Shown here: piece by piece, positions 10,428-22,359 of the stretch
Layout of the letters: each line of letters opens with the position of its first letter
Position numbering within the stretch: the first letter of the stretch is position 1
Source: Nepenthes gracilis
Lineage: Eukaryota > Streptophyta > Magnoliopsida > Caryophyllales > Nepenthaceae
NCBI GenBank assembly: GCA_033239525.1
Contig: BSYO01000002.1
Span: 17,394,626-17,458,625, forward strand
Direction: 5' to 3'
DNA length: 64,000 nt
Program-made: the position numbers and the translations under genes
The notes under the pieces: model-generated
The model's database searches: none
What the model saw: only the letters and a program-made list of their open reading frames with translations
Told to the model about the DNA's origin: nothing

Positions 10428-11172
10428 AATGTAGAAATGTCCCAATAATTAAAACATAAAATCTACAAAAAATTTAGTAGAATTCCATTTGCAACTAGAT
10501 AAAAACCAAAGATATAACCTGTTAATTTGAACCTGTACAAACATATAAATATCCACACTTCTTAAATTATTCCACAATATATTCACAACACAGGATCCAC
10601 AATTGCCATATCATCCATAACTCTAATACAGTATCTCAACTACTACATAAATCCAAAGAGAGATGCCATCTAGGCCTAAACAAATCCAAAACATCCAATG
10701 AATGCGGAAGCAAAATTAGATCCATAAACAACCTACGGAAGCATAATAATAAACCATAATAATAACATACTATGATTTTAATACATAACAATACTCTACT
10801 CAACTATTTACATATCAATACATTACATATAACCAAAATTATATGTCTCCCAAAAGCAGCAATCCTCCTTAAGCAACTCCTCTTCTTGCTTTAACTAGTC
10901 AGGTATCGGCTTATGGCTTACATCTGGACGGAAGAATAAGTAAGAGTGAGCTAACAGCTAAGCAAGTACAATCATAAACAAAAGCAGAAATAATATAAGT
11001 TCAAGCAGAAGGAAAATCCATGAACATGAACTTGATCGGATATGCTTGGAGCACAATTTACTCTTTATTTTGTTCTTATTTTCTTTAGGACATAACTTAA
11101 ACATGATTATTTGTCTTTGCGGACCCGAGCTAGTAGACCCTACCAGCCAAAGGGAGTGAATAGTCGAGGATA

Positions 11173-11195
11173 GATTGTGTTCAGTCTACACAATC
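11173..11195 (-). other. Conserved hairpin 2, LTR E
   Basis: Arms gattgtgt and acacaatc pair perfectly around tcagtct. Confidence 0.75.
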
Positions 11196-11228
11196 AAAGG
11201 TCATAAGTTCCTCATTGTACAATGACCC

Positions 11229-11412
11229 GAGGATAGCAATCATATCATGTCATTTCCTCCTTATACAATACCCCGAGGATGGCTGTCATATCATATCATT
11301 TCCTTCCTGTACAACGCCCAGAGGATGGCGGTCATATCATATCATTTCCTTCCTGTACAATACCCAGAGGATGGCGGTCATATCATATCATTTCTTCCCT
11401 GTACAAGCCTTA
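11229..11412 (-). repeat. 46-bp tandem repeat, 4 units, LTR E
   Basis: gaggat recurs at 11229, 11275 and 11321, with the next unit at 11367. Units contain tcatatcatatcatttcc. It occupies the place of the 58-bp repeat of family A (between the two hairpins), but its unit is unrelated in length. Confidence 0.9.
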
Positions 11413-13007
11413 AGGACGGTGGACCATGTATCACTCCATGAACGGAGTTATCCTCGATTACTACTGTAATGTCCTACGTCATGTCCATAGTATAACCCAC
11501 TACAACATGCAGCTATAACTATTCCTTGAGTTTGCACTATCATACTAGTGACATGCTAGGGGACATTACCCATCAATTCAAGTCCTAGTTTCATGATTAC
11601 TTATTCTTGTTGAGGGAGGGTTCCACCAAATTTCTTTCAGAAACATAATTTATTTCCAAACATCTCCATCTTAGAGAGTCAAATCCATCAAAATTCCATA
11701 TGTGAAGTCTCCCTCAAATTCATTCAAATTCTTATTATCTTGCTTGAGGATTTAGATCTTTTCATAACTTAACTTCATGTACATACGAATAACTGATTTA
11801 GAGTTCTTATCAGAAGAAGCAGATTGAATTAATCAGATTCAGAATTCTTATTAGAAGAAGTAGATTAACTTGAGAGGCTTCTGAATACGGATTTCCTTTG
11901 TAATTGAGCATGCCAAAGCTTTTAGATTGAACAATTAAACTTATACAAATACATACCACTTTGTTAGTATTTAAACATGAGAATTTATGCAGATTGTTGC
12001 TCAACATCCTTGGTATATGATACCTGCGTGATCAAAACATGTAAACAGTATTCGGATGCACATATCAATTAATCCTCAATAATCCAGACATCCAACGGGC
12101 ATATCATCCAATCCATGTCATGGATAATCATTATCCTCAATCAATCGATACATCAAAACCCAATTTAATCCCTTAACAAGACCAAGGCACGGGTTAGGGT
12201 CTCTATGAACAGAAGTTTACACATAATAACAATCTAGATATCCAATCCATAAATTAACATATCTGGATCACAATTAATCATATTCTAATTCCGAATATAG
12301 CAAATATCCCAAATTTCGTGGGTTAGGTGTCAAGCCATGAGATTAGAGTCTCCACGAACGGAACTTCCCACAAAATCACAATTTCGGATACCCAAACGAT
12401 AAATTAACTTACCCGAGTCATGCATAATCATATTCTTGTACCAAATAAATCAAAAATCCCAAAAATTCGTGGGTAAAATGGGCTCGGGTGTTGGTGAACA
12501 GTACCTACGCGGGAGCTAGAGTTTTCAAATCACAATTTACCACTCTAAACTTTATATTTGGACATGAAATTGATATATTATCATGATTAAGTTGTAAGCA
12601 ACACAATATATAAATTTATTTGGGTAATGGAACAAGGATAGCCAAAGAAAATGGAATAAAAGTGCATGAAAACAAAAAAGGAGAGTATGATTACACTTGC
12701 CTCAGCTTGCTCTATGACTTTTCCAACTAGCTCAAAGCCAGAATGGACCCAAAGACCTCCATTTCTCACTATTATCCTTCACATGATTCTCCTACTTCGC
12801 TGGCTTCCTGCGACTGTTGTTGCTGCTCCAGGCCACCACTAGCCGACAACTGCCACCCACAGCCGTCACCGGCACCGTCGGCTTGCGCGCCACCTCCACC
12901 GGCGCCGCTCTCTTCTTCTTCTCTCTGTCTTTCTTCCTCCACCAAAACCCTCTCCTGACGCTTTCTCTCACTCTCAATCCTTCTGCTTCCTTTTTTTTAA
13001 TACCGTC

Positions 13008-13008
<1 letters not shown>

Positions 13009-13048
<40 letters not shown>

Positions 13049-13082
13049 ATTATATATATATATATATATGTGTATATATACA
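13009..13082. repeat. (AAT)n/(ATT)n and AT microsatellite in U3 of LTR E
   Basis: About eight AAT units are followed by about eight ATT units, an inverted arrangement, then an AT run. LTR D has a shorter relative at about 22120-22165. Confidence 0.95.
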
Positions 13083-13280
13083 TTTATTCATTCTTCTTTA
13101 AATTTTAAAACCCAAGTCGATACACTGACGCACTTTGGGCACCAGCTCAACAATTCTAAATATTCTCCAAAATTTTTATAATATTTAATTAATTTTTATC
13201 ACACCCAAATTATCCAAAAATAAATAAACCGAATTAAATCAGATGAAAATATTTAGGATATTACACCCTGCACATATCTT

Positions 13281-15480
13281 TTTTTTTGGTAAGTAATGAA
13301 TATTATGTATATTGATTTTTCAAGAATTTATAAAAACTATGTTCTCACTCCAAGTCTCTTGTCAAACCTGAAATAGAACCTAAAAGCTAGGGGATCCCCC
13401 AAGCTCCACATATGGTGATGAAAATATAAAAACATCCGTAAAGAACAGCAAAAGGAAAGGAAGTGGGTCGCATACAATATTGTTTTTACACTTGTAAATT
13501 TAAGTTTCAGCAAGCAACAATGGATCTAATACACCTATTATGTCCAACTATACTCTGCTCCAACATGCAATGAACTGTGTTAGTAATTTTGTTAATATGT
13601 TGGGTCTCATTCTGTGCACATGAGTTATTAAACGATCTTTGATTGCGACACGCCATATGAAGTAAAGCCGTCAGGCCGAGTCTAAAGAATAGAGCTTTAG
13701 CATTCTTACCTTTCCATTTGCAAATAGCCCATTTGATGTTAGTTGTCCATTCCCTATACAGCTAGTGGAGTCCCACTCGATGACTCATCTTCTTCCAGAC
13801 TCCATTGAAGACTGGGCATTCGAAAAAAGGATAATTATGGCTTTCCTCATCATTTTTGCATAAGGCACATATATTGGTTTGGTTGATTACACTACCAACA
13901 CAGTCCAATGTGCTAAGTCTTCTTCGAATTGCCAACCATAGAGTGAATGCATGTGCAAGAATGTGATGCAGTCTCCAGACGAGAGAAGCTCAATCCATTT
14001 TGACTTTTGATCCTTGAAATAATTGATAGGTAGAAGTAGTCGAGAAAATGCCATTGGGATTCTCACTCCATCTGATCGTGTCCTTCCTAGCAAGGACTAG
14101 GTAGTATTGTGGCATACTGTCTACAATGCTAGCCACATCCATATCATAAGCATTTGACCATCTCCATGCTCCGTGGCTAATGATGGTGGATACCTTCGCA
14201 TCTCCAAGTAGTCCAGTGACGATCATTAATCTATCCAAGAATTTATCACAAAGAGGACCCACCAGATGCCAATTATCTAGCCATAGAAAGGTATTAACTC
14301 CATCATCGATATAGTAGCATACACAGGAGCGGACTTTGGGGTGCAGCTTCATAATTTTCCTCTAGATCCATGTTGTATTTTCGGATACTTTGATGGTCCA
14401 AATACATCTATCTTTGACTCTGTTGGTATAAATCCATGCAGCCTAAACAGAATCAGGTCATTAGTAATAATCCTCCAGAGTAGGTGAGTAATAAGCGCTT
14501 TGTTGGAAGCCAAGAGATTTCTAATGCCCAATCCTCCTTCAAGCTTTGGTTGGCAAACCTCATCCCATGCTTCCTTAGCTGTCGTACTCCCATTGATGGA
14601 CCCATGCCATAGAAATCATCCAATATATCATTGAATCGTCTTCAATACAGCCTTGGAAAGAATGAAAATGGACTCCTAATATAGGTGGATGGATGAAAGA
14701 ATAGAGGAAATAAGCTGGAGTTTACCGCCAAAAGATAGCAATCTATTAGCCAAAGAGGGCACACACTTGACCACCTTATCAATTAATGGTTTGCAGTTCG
14801 CCACTGAGAGATGTGTAGTGATGAGTGAGACCCTAAGTATCTCACTAGCAGTTTACCTATTTTATAGCCCATTTTGCCTTTAATCTCTAGATGATGGACT
14901 CATTTCTAGAGTAAATTAAAATCTCATTCTTGTCATTATTAGCTGTCAAGTCCGAAAGCATCTGAAATTCCTCAAGGCATCCACGAAGTAAACTAATAGA
15001 AGTGGCATCTGCCCTGGAAAAGAGGAGCAAATCATCTGCAATTGCTAACATCACGGTGCAGGTGGTATCACTTTTCCAATGGTAATGAAATCCATGATTG
15101 CGTCGAGCTTTTATCTTAATAATTCCGTTCAAGACTTCCATATCTAGGATAAAGAGATATGGTATTAGCCGACCTTACCTCAGGCCCTTCACACCTTTGA
15201 AGAACCCCACAGATTCACCATTGATGTTGATGGAAAAGGAGGTAACCGTGATGCACTGGTGAATCCAAGTGACCATCTGCTATGGGAATCCCATCAACTC
15301 CAGTGTCACGATAAGGAAATCCCACTAAATGGAGTCATATGCTTTCATAAGGTCAACTTTCATTGCACATCTGGGGGCACCTTTCCCTATGTGATATTTA
15401 TGAAGCAACTCTTGAGCTGAATGCACCCGACTCGAGGAGGAATTAAGGAGAAGTTTTCGGCCTAAGGAGATGGGTCATAT
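13281..15480 (-). pseudogene. Degenerate 5'-truncated LINE (RT to 3' end)
   Basis: Non-LTR reverse transcriptase on the minus strand. Motif A KVDLMKAYDS lies near 15345. The ADDLLLFSRAD motif lies near 15031-15044, with the variable residue before A being I (AIADD). Downstream come GIRNLLASNKALITHLLWRI (near 14500) and the RVT zinc-binding region typical of plant LINEs, CALCKNDEESHNYPFFEC (13800-13870). The RT frame is one continuous reading with at least three stops (S-I-stop-W, FP-stop-QM, LR-stop-G). The 3' end is a poly(A) (Ts at 13281-13289 on the plus strand) preceded by a TTACTTACC-type tail common in plant LINEs. The 5' half is missing. Confidence 0.85.
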
Positions 15481-16384
15481 TTTTTAATTCCTGGTTCATG
15501 GATAGGATCGTCCTCTATAGGTAGATTGTCTCTTTGATGGCTCCTAATTTTTTGATTGGCTGTCTTGAGTCAAAAAATTCTAGAGCTTTTCAAAGTTTTA
15601 AAGTCAAAGATTTTTTGGAACCCAGTGGATTTTGACCTTTTGGATTCAGTCTGGGCTATTCGCATTAGGAAAATGAGTCACTTCTATTTTTGATAGTCTC
15701 AGCTCTAGACAATTCTTGTAATGAAACTAATGTATCAATTAATGTATGTGTATACATATTTTCATACATTTCAATTTTTGATAACTAGTTCTCCAGCTAA
15801 ATCTTACAATTATTGTCACTAATGATTCTTTCATTAGATGATGCCTTTTTAAAACAAAGTATAAGTATGCTTACAAAGCCATTTAGCTATTATCACCAAG
15901 CAAATCGGATCCTAAACCTTAAGCCATGTTTGACTCATGGGGCTTATCCCATGGAAGGGCATACTAGCACTCATGCAGGAAAACTCCCTGAGGTTTTTGT
16001 AGGTTGATAGACTGCATTCACTCTTACCTTATTTGGCATTATTTGACCTATGTTTTGACCTCTCAAAAGGAAATCGGACACTTAGTCCTCAATTCCTTGA
16101 GTCTTCTAAATTATTGAGTCTTCTGAATTATTCATCTATGACTACACTTGGGGTTGTATGGTTTTATTAACCTATGTCATAACCATCTTATTGAATCAGT
16201 CATGTTAACAAGAAAATTGTGTAAACAACTACCTAACTTAGGACTAATCATGGTAATATTTTCAAACACAAGCATACAAACTAACAGTAAATGTAAGAAT
16301 TAAATTTTATTTAACAATAAAAATATATCATACAAACACTCCCAATTAAAGAACAAAACATATCTCTAAGATCCTAATTTACTT
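15481..16384. other. No recognisable feature
   Basis: Between the LINE remnant and the integrase fragment I see no conserved motif, no long open frame and no LTR ends. Confidence 0.5.
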
Positions 16385-16712
16385 AGCCATTGGTAATATG
16401 TTTTTGAGATGAAGGGCATTCTATGTCCGAGGGACTAACTTGCCATTTTGAGTATGCAGTTTATATGTACCATTCGCAATATAGTAAAAATTAGGAGTGG
16501 TTCTTCCCAATTTAGGGATAACTTATTCTTATGGGTGAGTTTTCTCATGGCTTCAATGTTCCTCAAAACTAAGTTCCCTACTTTGAATTTTTGCACCTTC
16601 ACCCTCTTATTATAGTAGCAAGTTATTCTTTGCAGGTAGGTGGCCGATCAAATGTTCATCATCTCTATTGCTTCCTCTAATAGATCTAAATCTCTTTCTT
16701 TTGGCACATTTG
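16385..16712 (-). pseudogene. Integrase C-terminal fragment of a Tat/Athila-like gypsy element
   Basis: One minus-strand frame reads DLDLLEEAIEMMNI, a stop, then YYNKRVKVQKFKVGNLVLRN and KLSLNWEEPL. This matches the conserved integrase tail of Tat/Athila-group Ty3/gypsy elements (YYNKRV, F-VGDLVLR, GKLGPNWEGPY). No LTR or other domain of this element is visible nearby. It belongs to a lineage different from the chromoviruses elsewhere in the window and is clearly an old relic. Confidence 0.7.
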
Positions 16713-16889
16713 GCTATTAGAATGAAATAAGGTAGAAATAGAATAATTTTTTTAGGTGATAGAATAAAATAGAAATAAAGTTAAGAATTTCTATTCCAAT
16801 ATTTGGTTATTGAAATAGAATAAATTAAAAATTAGTATTCTAATATTTGGTATATAGTAATAATATGAGAAATAAGATAAAAATTTACA

Positions 16890-16925
16890 GTAATAATAAC
16901 AACAATAATAATAATAATAGTATTG

Positions 16926-16963
<38 letters not shown>

Positions 16964-16965
16964 TA
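16890..16965. repeat. (AAT)n microsatellite
   Basis: A run of aataat units with a few interruptions. Polytyrosine-like open frames on the minus strand are artefacts of this run. Confidence 0.95.
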
Positions 16966-17219
16966 ATGCATCCCTGTATTTGAATTCTTATACAAATTAA
17001 AAAGCTACCTGATCTTTTGTATTGGGTCAAATTGAGGCGGGTTTAATCTCTATCTCTAATAATATAAGACCCGTTCAATACAACAAACAAACAAAATGTT
17101 ATAAGATTAGTGATACTTATTCTCCGATTTATCATCTGACACATAAGTCAAAAATCTTTCTCAATGGATAGAAAGGTGTGATAATATAAGAGAATGCGTT
17201 TATACACTTATGTAGGGGA

Positions 17220-19979
17220 AAGTGAGTAATATCGGAGGGCTTGGCTCTAGTGGTGTGCCTCTCAGGGAGCGGCTTTCGAGTGGTGACGGAAGGTTTGGTT
17301 CTAGTGGTGCGCTCGATGAGGAGCGGCTTTGTAAAGAGAGACAGACAATGAATGTTGTCTGTAAGGATTGTATCTTTGGTTGCCTCTTGGATCTTTTTCC
17401 TCTTGGGTTTTCTCTAGATTGCCCTCTTCTTTTTAGGCTTCCTCCCCCTTTCTAGTGGTGGAAAAGGGATATTTGTAGACGAGGGCCCGACATGACTTTG
17501 GCACCAAAGTTTAGATAGCTATCACACCAAGATTTGCAAATCATTGGTCGTTAATCGGAGCCATAAGTGTTAGCTGTCCTTTTATGGTGTTGGTGCGACC
17601 ATAGATGGTCCTTGCTGACATTTGCCAGACCATTTCGACAGGTGATTTGTTGAGCCACACTGGCTGTGGCAGCGGCACATCCTTTCTACTATGGGTAGGT
17701 GAGCGTGGCCATCCTCTCTGAGCATTGACTATGGCCACCAATGGCAAGTGTCTACCACGTCGGTGCCTCTAAGCTATCCAAGCTATCGCAGTTGTATTGG
17801 AGGGTTCCTTCACCCTGATTGGTCTTATTGTAGGGGGCTACTTGCTGGGCCGGTCCGTGGTTGGGCTTACCACATGGCCTTCAAGGCACCAGTCTTTGTG
17901 GGGTTATGCTAACGGATAGGCCCAACTCTGGATCGATCCATAGCATAGCAAGACCCATCACTAGCCCCTATGCCAGGTGACTGGGCCTTGTCAGTCCCCG
18001 ATATGTTGGATGATGGGATGTTTCAGTTGGGCCAGCTTATGCGTTCACAGTTATAGAGGGTTGTGCTTCTTTCCTAGACGCCTTGTAGCTTTCCATACAG
18101 AGATGCAGTGATGCAATACTCTGTTTGGAAAGATCTCGACATTGATGCATGGCCTGATGTTGAGTCCTTGTCGATTCCCGGTGGATGATGCTTGCAAGTG
18201 TAACTCCTCATTGATGGCTCGCCGATCTCCCCCCTCAACTAAAAATGGAGGGACTTCTTATGCTTTTCTCCATGGTTCATTTTCACAACTACTAAGTGGT
18301 GTGGGAGTTCAAAGCCCACATGGGTCCTTCGCTGCCTCCCATTGGGATCAGATGGAGTTCTGTGAGATTTGAAGAAGTGCTTGAAGCCTGCTGTGATGCT
18401 CCTCCCTCAACTTCTTTGATTGCATAACGAGGGTGTTTTGATCATAGAGCCATCGTTATCTTCCTCCTCCCACTGGCATTTGGTTGTCCTCCTCTCAAGG
18501 AGCTTCAAAGGATAGGCATTCCTCTTGATGTGCTCTTGGATCTTAGGAAGTGGTCGTGCCTTTGGTTCCTCCTATTGGGTTTTCCTCCGGAGCTTGTTGG
18601 AGGAGGTATTTCTAGAGTCTACTCAGGATTGGTCTGTCATCACTGTGCTGAGTCTCGCTCAGTTCCATCGGCTATGGTCGGTCTTGGTAGAAGAGCTTCA
18701 AAAGGGGGACCCTCCCGTGCAAGGGCAGTGGCCTCCGGCATCTTATTATTGCAGGGGCTGGCTTTCCCTTCATCTCTAATGCGCCTGATATCTTGTCGGG
18801 ATGCTCAGTGGGAAGATAGCCCATGGGAGCATGACTGCAATGTGCTTTTCATTGCAGCTGTCTTCCTTGAGCTTGTATTCTTCCTTGAACCTGAACCATC
18901 AGGTCATTGTTTCATGTATTTTTCTTTCTTGTTACTATGTCTATTCACTGATGTAGACTTTGTACTTTGTAAAAAAAATTAATAAATAAGACTATAGAGC
19001 ATTTTCTGTCTTCATCGCATGGCTCTGACACTCTAGTGTACTCTGACTGATTTAAATCTTCTAATATTGCTCCCAACCACTTGATCTTCATTAGCTCAAT
19101 GGCGTGGCCCTGCTGGTAGCTCAATCTTCTTGCAGTTCCACTCACGACAGCACGCCTCAACATTCTATTGTGATGCAGCCAGTCAAATCGACCTCGAGTT
19201 GGTCGGGGCGAGGTGATATCGCTCTATGACCTGGGGAGTGACACTCTAGAGCATCGACAACTGAGCGGCGTCGCCATTGTATCAATCGAGGCATCGGAGC
19301 TCATTGATCGCAATGGAATGCATTATGTCAGACAACATAATGGCACTGGTGAAAAGAGGCATTGCGTCATTGCCTTCAAATGATGTCATTGCTAGCAGGG
19401 GAACTAGCTATTTAAGTGCTGGTTCTCAACCGTTTCCTCCATTATTTCTTATCACTTGTGAACGTTTCAGTCATTGGGTTTGCCATTTTCCCTTCTGACT
19501 GATTCTGCTTTGGCCTATGAATGGCTGATGATGGCTTCATCTACGTTTCCAACCTGCTTGCATGGCCAGTGGGATCATCGTCTTCCTTTGAACTAGAGTC
19601 CTCGTTCGAGGAGGCTGGCTCCAATGAGGAGATGTCGTCCGGAGTTAAAGCAGAGGGTTCAGTGGGCGTAGTGACCATTTAAGAGGAGTACCATTCAGAG
19701 TTTTCTATTCCTATACCCCCACGGCTCCTGGGGGCACCCCCTGATTTTTAGTCTATCAAATCTTCCCTTTAGGTATGTTCGTCTCTCAAGGAGGTAGTAC
19801 AAGTTCCTACATGCGTGCTTTGTCGATGTGGTCTGTAGTTGACTACTCTCTTTCTAGTTGATAGCTGCAGAGGGTGCCTGTTCGGTGGAGGAGACTTCTC
19901 ATGCGTGACTGGACAAGTTGAACTGATGGGTTGACACTACTACTGTTGAGGTGCAGCGGCCCTTGGAGCAAACCAACTA
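17220..19979. other. Unassigned GC-richer stretch
   Basis: Clearly richer in G+C than its surroundings. It holds two imperfect 54-bp copies (gg[ct]tctagtggtg at 17243 and 17297). Open frames reach 150 codons (18530-18982), but none shows a family I recognise. Near 18955-18985, ttgtactttgtaaaaaaaattaataaataag-like sequence could be the poly(A) end of a plus-strand LINE. At 19360-19416, two TGACG/TGACA-like motifs precede tatttaag, a promoter-like arrangement. It may be an old LINE, pararetrovirus or gene relic. I cannot decide. Confidence 0.35.
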
Positions 19980-20749
19980 TGTGACGGACCGTATTTTTCT
20001 GCCCAAAATCCAACAGAGTTCCATCTATAAAATGGATATCCATCAAATACAATAACCTGTACAAACCATGTACAACAAATATACACCCTCAACATATACA
20101 AATGATTCATCAACATCAAACTCCAACATCTAGACAATACGAAAATCCAACACAGGATCCCAAAATCACCACAATCCTTCCATGGTTCCAACGTCATGTC
20201 TCCGGATACAATATTGGACACAGAGAGATGCCACTAGATACCTGTTACAAACCACAATAACCTGTGAAAGTATAAATAATTTTAAACGACAGTGGAAACT
20301 AAACTATATGCTCATTATTCATTTGTATATTATACATTAATGATTCCAAAAGAAATATAAATATATACAAATCTCCATGACATAAATAAAGCTACAATTG
20401 CAAAGTCTTTGACATGGTCTTCCAAATCCAATCTTAGTCCACTTCCAATCTTTACACTAGCCCATCAGGTATATCAGACCTATACTAACTGGAGACAATG
20501 AGAAGTAAGGGTGAGTCAAAGCTTAACAAGTGTATCATACACACATCATAAACAATATATGAACAAATAAAACGATAATGGAATGGAGGCAACATATATT
20601 TACAAATGAAATGGGATATGAGAGGAAAGAGTCATGTAAGGGCGCATGATGACATTAGACGTATTTTTATGCATTTTTGTTATTTACATTAATCTTTGTG
20701 GACCAAGGCCAATAAGTCATACTAGCTAACAATGCGAGAATGAGAAAAT

Positions 20750-20771
20750 GATCATGATACTCCACATGATC
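20750..20771 (-). other. Conserved hairpin 2, LTR D, covaried stem
   Basis: Arms gatcatg and catgatc pair perfectly around atactcca. They differ from gattgtgt/acacaatc but keep full pairing, i.e. compensatory change. The right LTR copy (63384-63405) has decayed. Confidence 0.7.
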
Positions 20772-20943
20772 TAAGGCCATGAGGGCTTATTCTTAGACCT
20801 AGTCGGGGGGTCATCTACATATCATGCCCGTAGACGAGCTAATAATGATACGCCTCATATTCATCGGGGTACTAGGGCAGTCATCGTTTTTCCACAGTAG
20901 TATCCTAGGACGTGCCACGGACATCACTTGTTCCAATAAGCGA

Positions 20944-20971
20944 CAAGGATACGCGGCCAGGGTAATCCTTG
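20944..20971 (-). other. Hairpin 1, LTR D, covaried stem
   Basis: Arms caaggat and atccttg enclose acgcggccagggta. The same position in P1 has ataactc/gagttat. Pairing is kept with different bases. Confidence 0.6.
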
Positions 20972-22359
20972 AGTTTCTACCGTGATGTAAATGGCAAGCT
21001 AGGAAATACTACTCTATAAACATAATTTCATGGTCCTAGTTTCATGATTCCTTATTCTTTTGAGGGAAGATCTACCATATTTCATTCATATTATCTCCAT
21101 TCGGGAAATCAATTCGATCATATCATACATTGTGGATTTTCCTACGAATACTTGTATGATTCTTATCTTTCCTTTAGATTTAAGTTTGTTGAGTATTCAA
21201 TTTATATGCATGGATATCATAATTCATGGAAAAGATTGGAATTTCTTACCACCGATGAGCAATTACAACATAAGAGGGCGCCAGACCATTTCTCCTCTAT
21301 AATGGATCACAAACATATTTTTTCTAAATCTTGCAATTCAACATGCACAATTAGACATTACTTATATAACAATTAATCACTATGGAAACATGAAATTTCA
21401 TTTTTAACCTCGGGTGAACAGTGTCAGGGTCACTTTTAGAGTTTTTGGATGTCACAAACAGGTTGATACTTGTGAAATTTGATGCCCGGTCAATGTATTT
21501 GTCTTATTGGAACATGGTGAATCATATTTAGGGGGCAAAAGCATGAAATTTTGATGGGAAAGGGGAAATCCTGAATTGGTGTGGGTTTAGGGTTTGGCAA
21601 AGCGTAATCGGAAGGGGATTTGAGTATCAAATGATAAATAAATTATATTAGGATATGAGTAATGATATTCTAGCCTTAATTTATGAAAAAACTCCAAAAA
21701 TTGGAGCCCGAAATCATCTAAGCATATGTGAACAGTACACGCACATGGGTTAGGGTTTCGGTCGCACAAAACAGTGCGAAAATAATGAATCGAACAGCGA
21801 AATTGAACTATTTTCATACTTAGGTTATGGGTAACACATATACATACATGGGTCGGACATCGGGATAACAATACCCGAAGGGGATCGAACGAAAATCAAA
21901 GAGAACAAAAGAAAAAGGGTATAAATCACTTGCCTCGACCCACTCTACGATTTTTCCAACTAGCTCAAAGCCGAAATTGAACCTGAGAGCTTCCGTTTAC
22001 TCGTTTCTCTATCTTCTCCATCCCTCTCTCTCTCTACCTGAATCCCCCTGTGCTTTCTCGCTGCTTTTGTTTTCTTCCTAAACCCCCAATCCCCCCCCCT
22101 TTCCCTGCTTTTGTATGTTATTATTACTATTATTATTATTATGATAATATATATATATATACACACTTATCACTTTTTCTTTAAATTTCAAAACTCAAAT
22201 CATTACGCGACGACCGGATGGGTGCACCTTGGGCACCGACTTAATAATTTCAAATATTTTCTAAAATTTTTATAATTTTTAATTAATTTTTCTCACATCC
22301 AAAATATCCAAAAATAAATAAGCCCAATTAAATTAAATAAAAATATTCAAAATATTACA

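Larger units (their letters stand above)
10924..12700 (-). other. Putative GC-AG intron inside LTR E
   Basis: Donor GAG|GCAAGTG at 12700. Acceptor TTCCGTCCAG|ATG at 10924 with GCTCACTC upstream. Inferred by comparison with the other LTRs. Confidence 0.5.
10439..13265 (-). mobile_element. LTR E (about 2.8 kb), D-related, apparently solo
   Basis: The right end ...aggatattaca matches the end of LTR D (22359) and the interior blocks follow in the same order. These are acaggatcc near 10593, acceptor-like GTCCAG|ATG at 10924, hairpin 2 (11173-11195), a 46-bp repeat, hairpin 1 (11433-11448) and donor-like GAG|GCAAGTG at 12700. No polypurine tract follows the right end and no PBS precedes the left end. 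I could not find a clear TSD. The exact left terminus (about 10425-10440) is unsure. Confidence 0.78.
20489..21933 (-). other. Putative GC-AG intron inside LTR D
   Basis: Donor GAG|GCAAGTG at 21933. Acceptor TTGTCTCCAG|TTAG at 20489 with a TGACTCACC branch-like site. The matching acceptor in the right LTR is at 63118 (TTATTAG|TATAGG). Confidence 0.5.
19980..22359 (-). mobile_element. LTR D, left (3' LTR, 2380 bp)
   Basis: It begins tgtgacgg and ends atattaca. The polypurine tract (ctctcccacttataaaaa) follows at 22361. Interior order on the minus strand: donor-like GAG|GCAAGTG at 21933, hairpin 1 (20971-20944), hairpin 2 (20771-20750), acceptor-like CTCCAG at 20489 with GACTCACC before it, and the acaggatcc block near 20152. 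It pairs with the LTR starting at 62613; both lie on the minus strand and enclose element C. Confidence 0.88.

Noticed and set aside
16791..17030. Polytyrosine protein
   Set aside because: It is the translation of an AAT microsatellite.
21044..21376. 110-codon open frame in LTR D
   Set aside because: It lies inside the LTR interval between donor- and acceptor-like sites, has a rival frame over the same bases and is not kept in LTR G.
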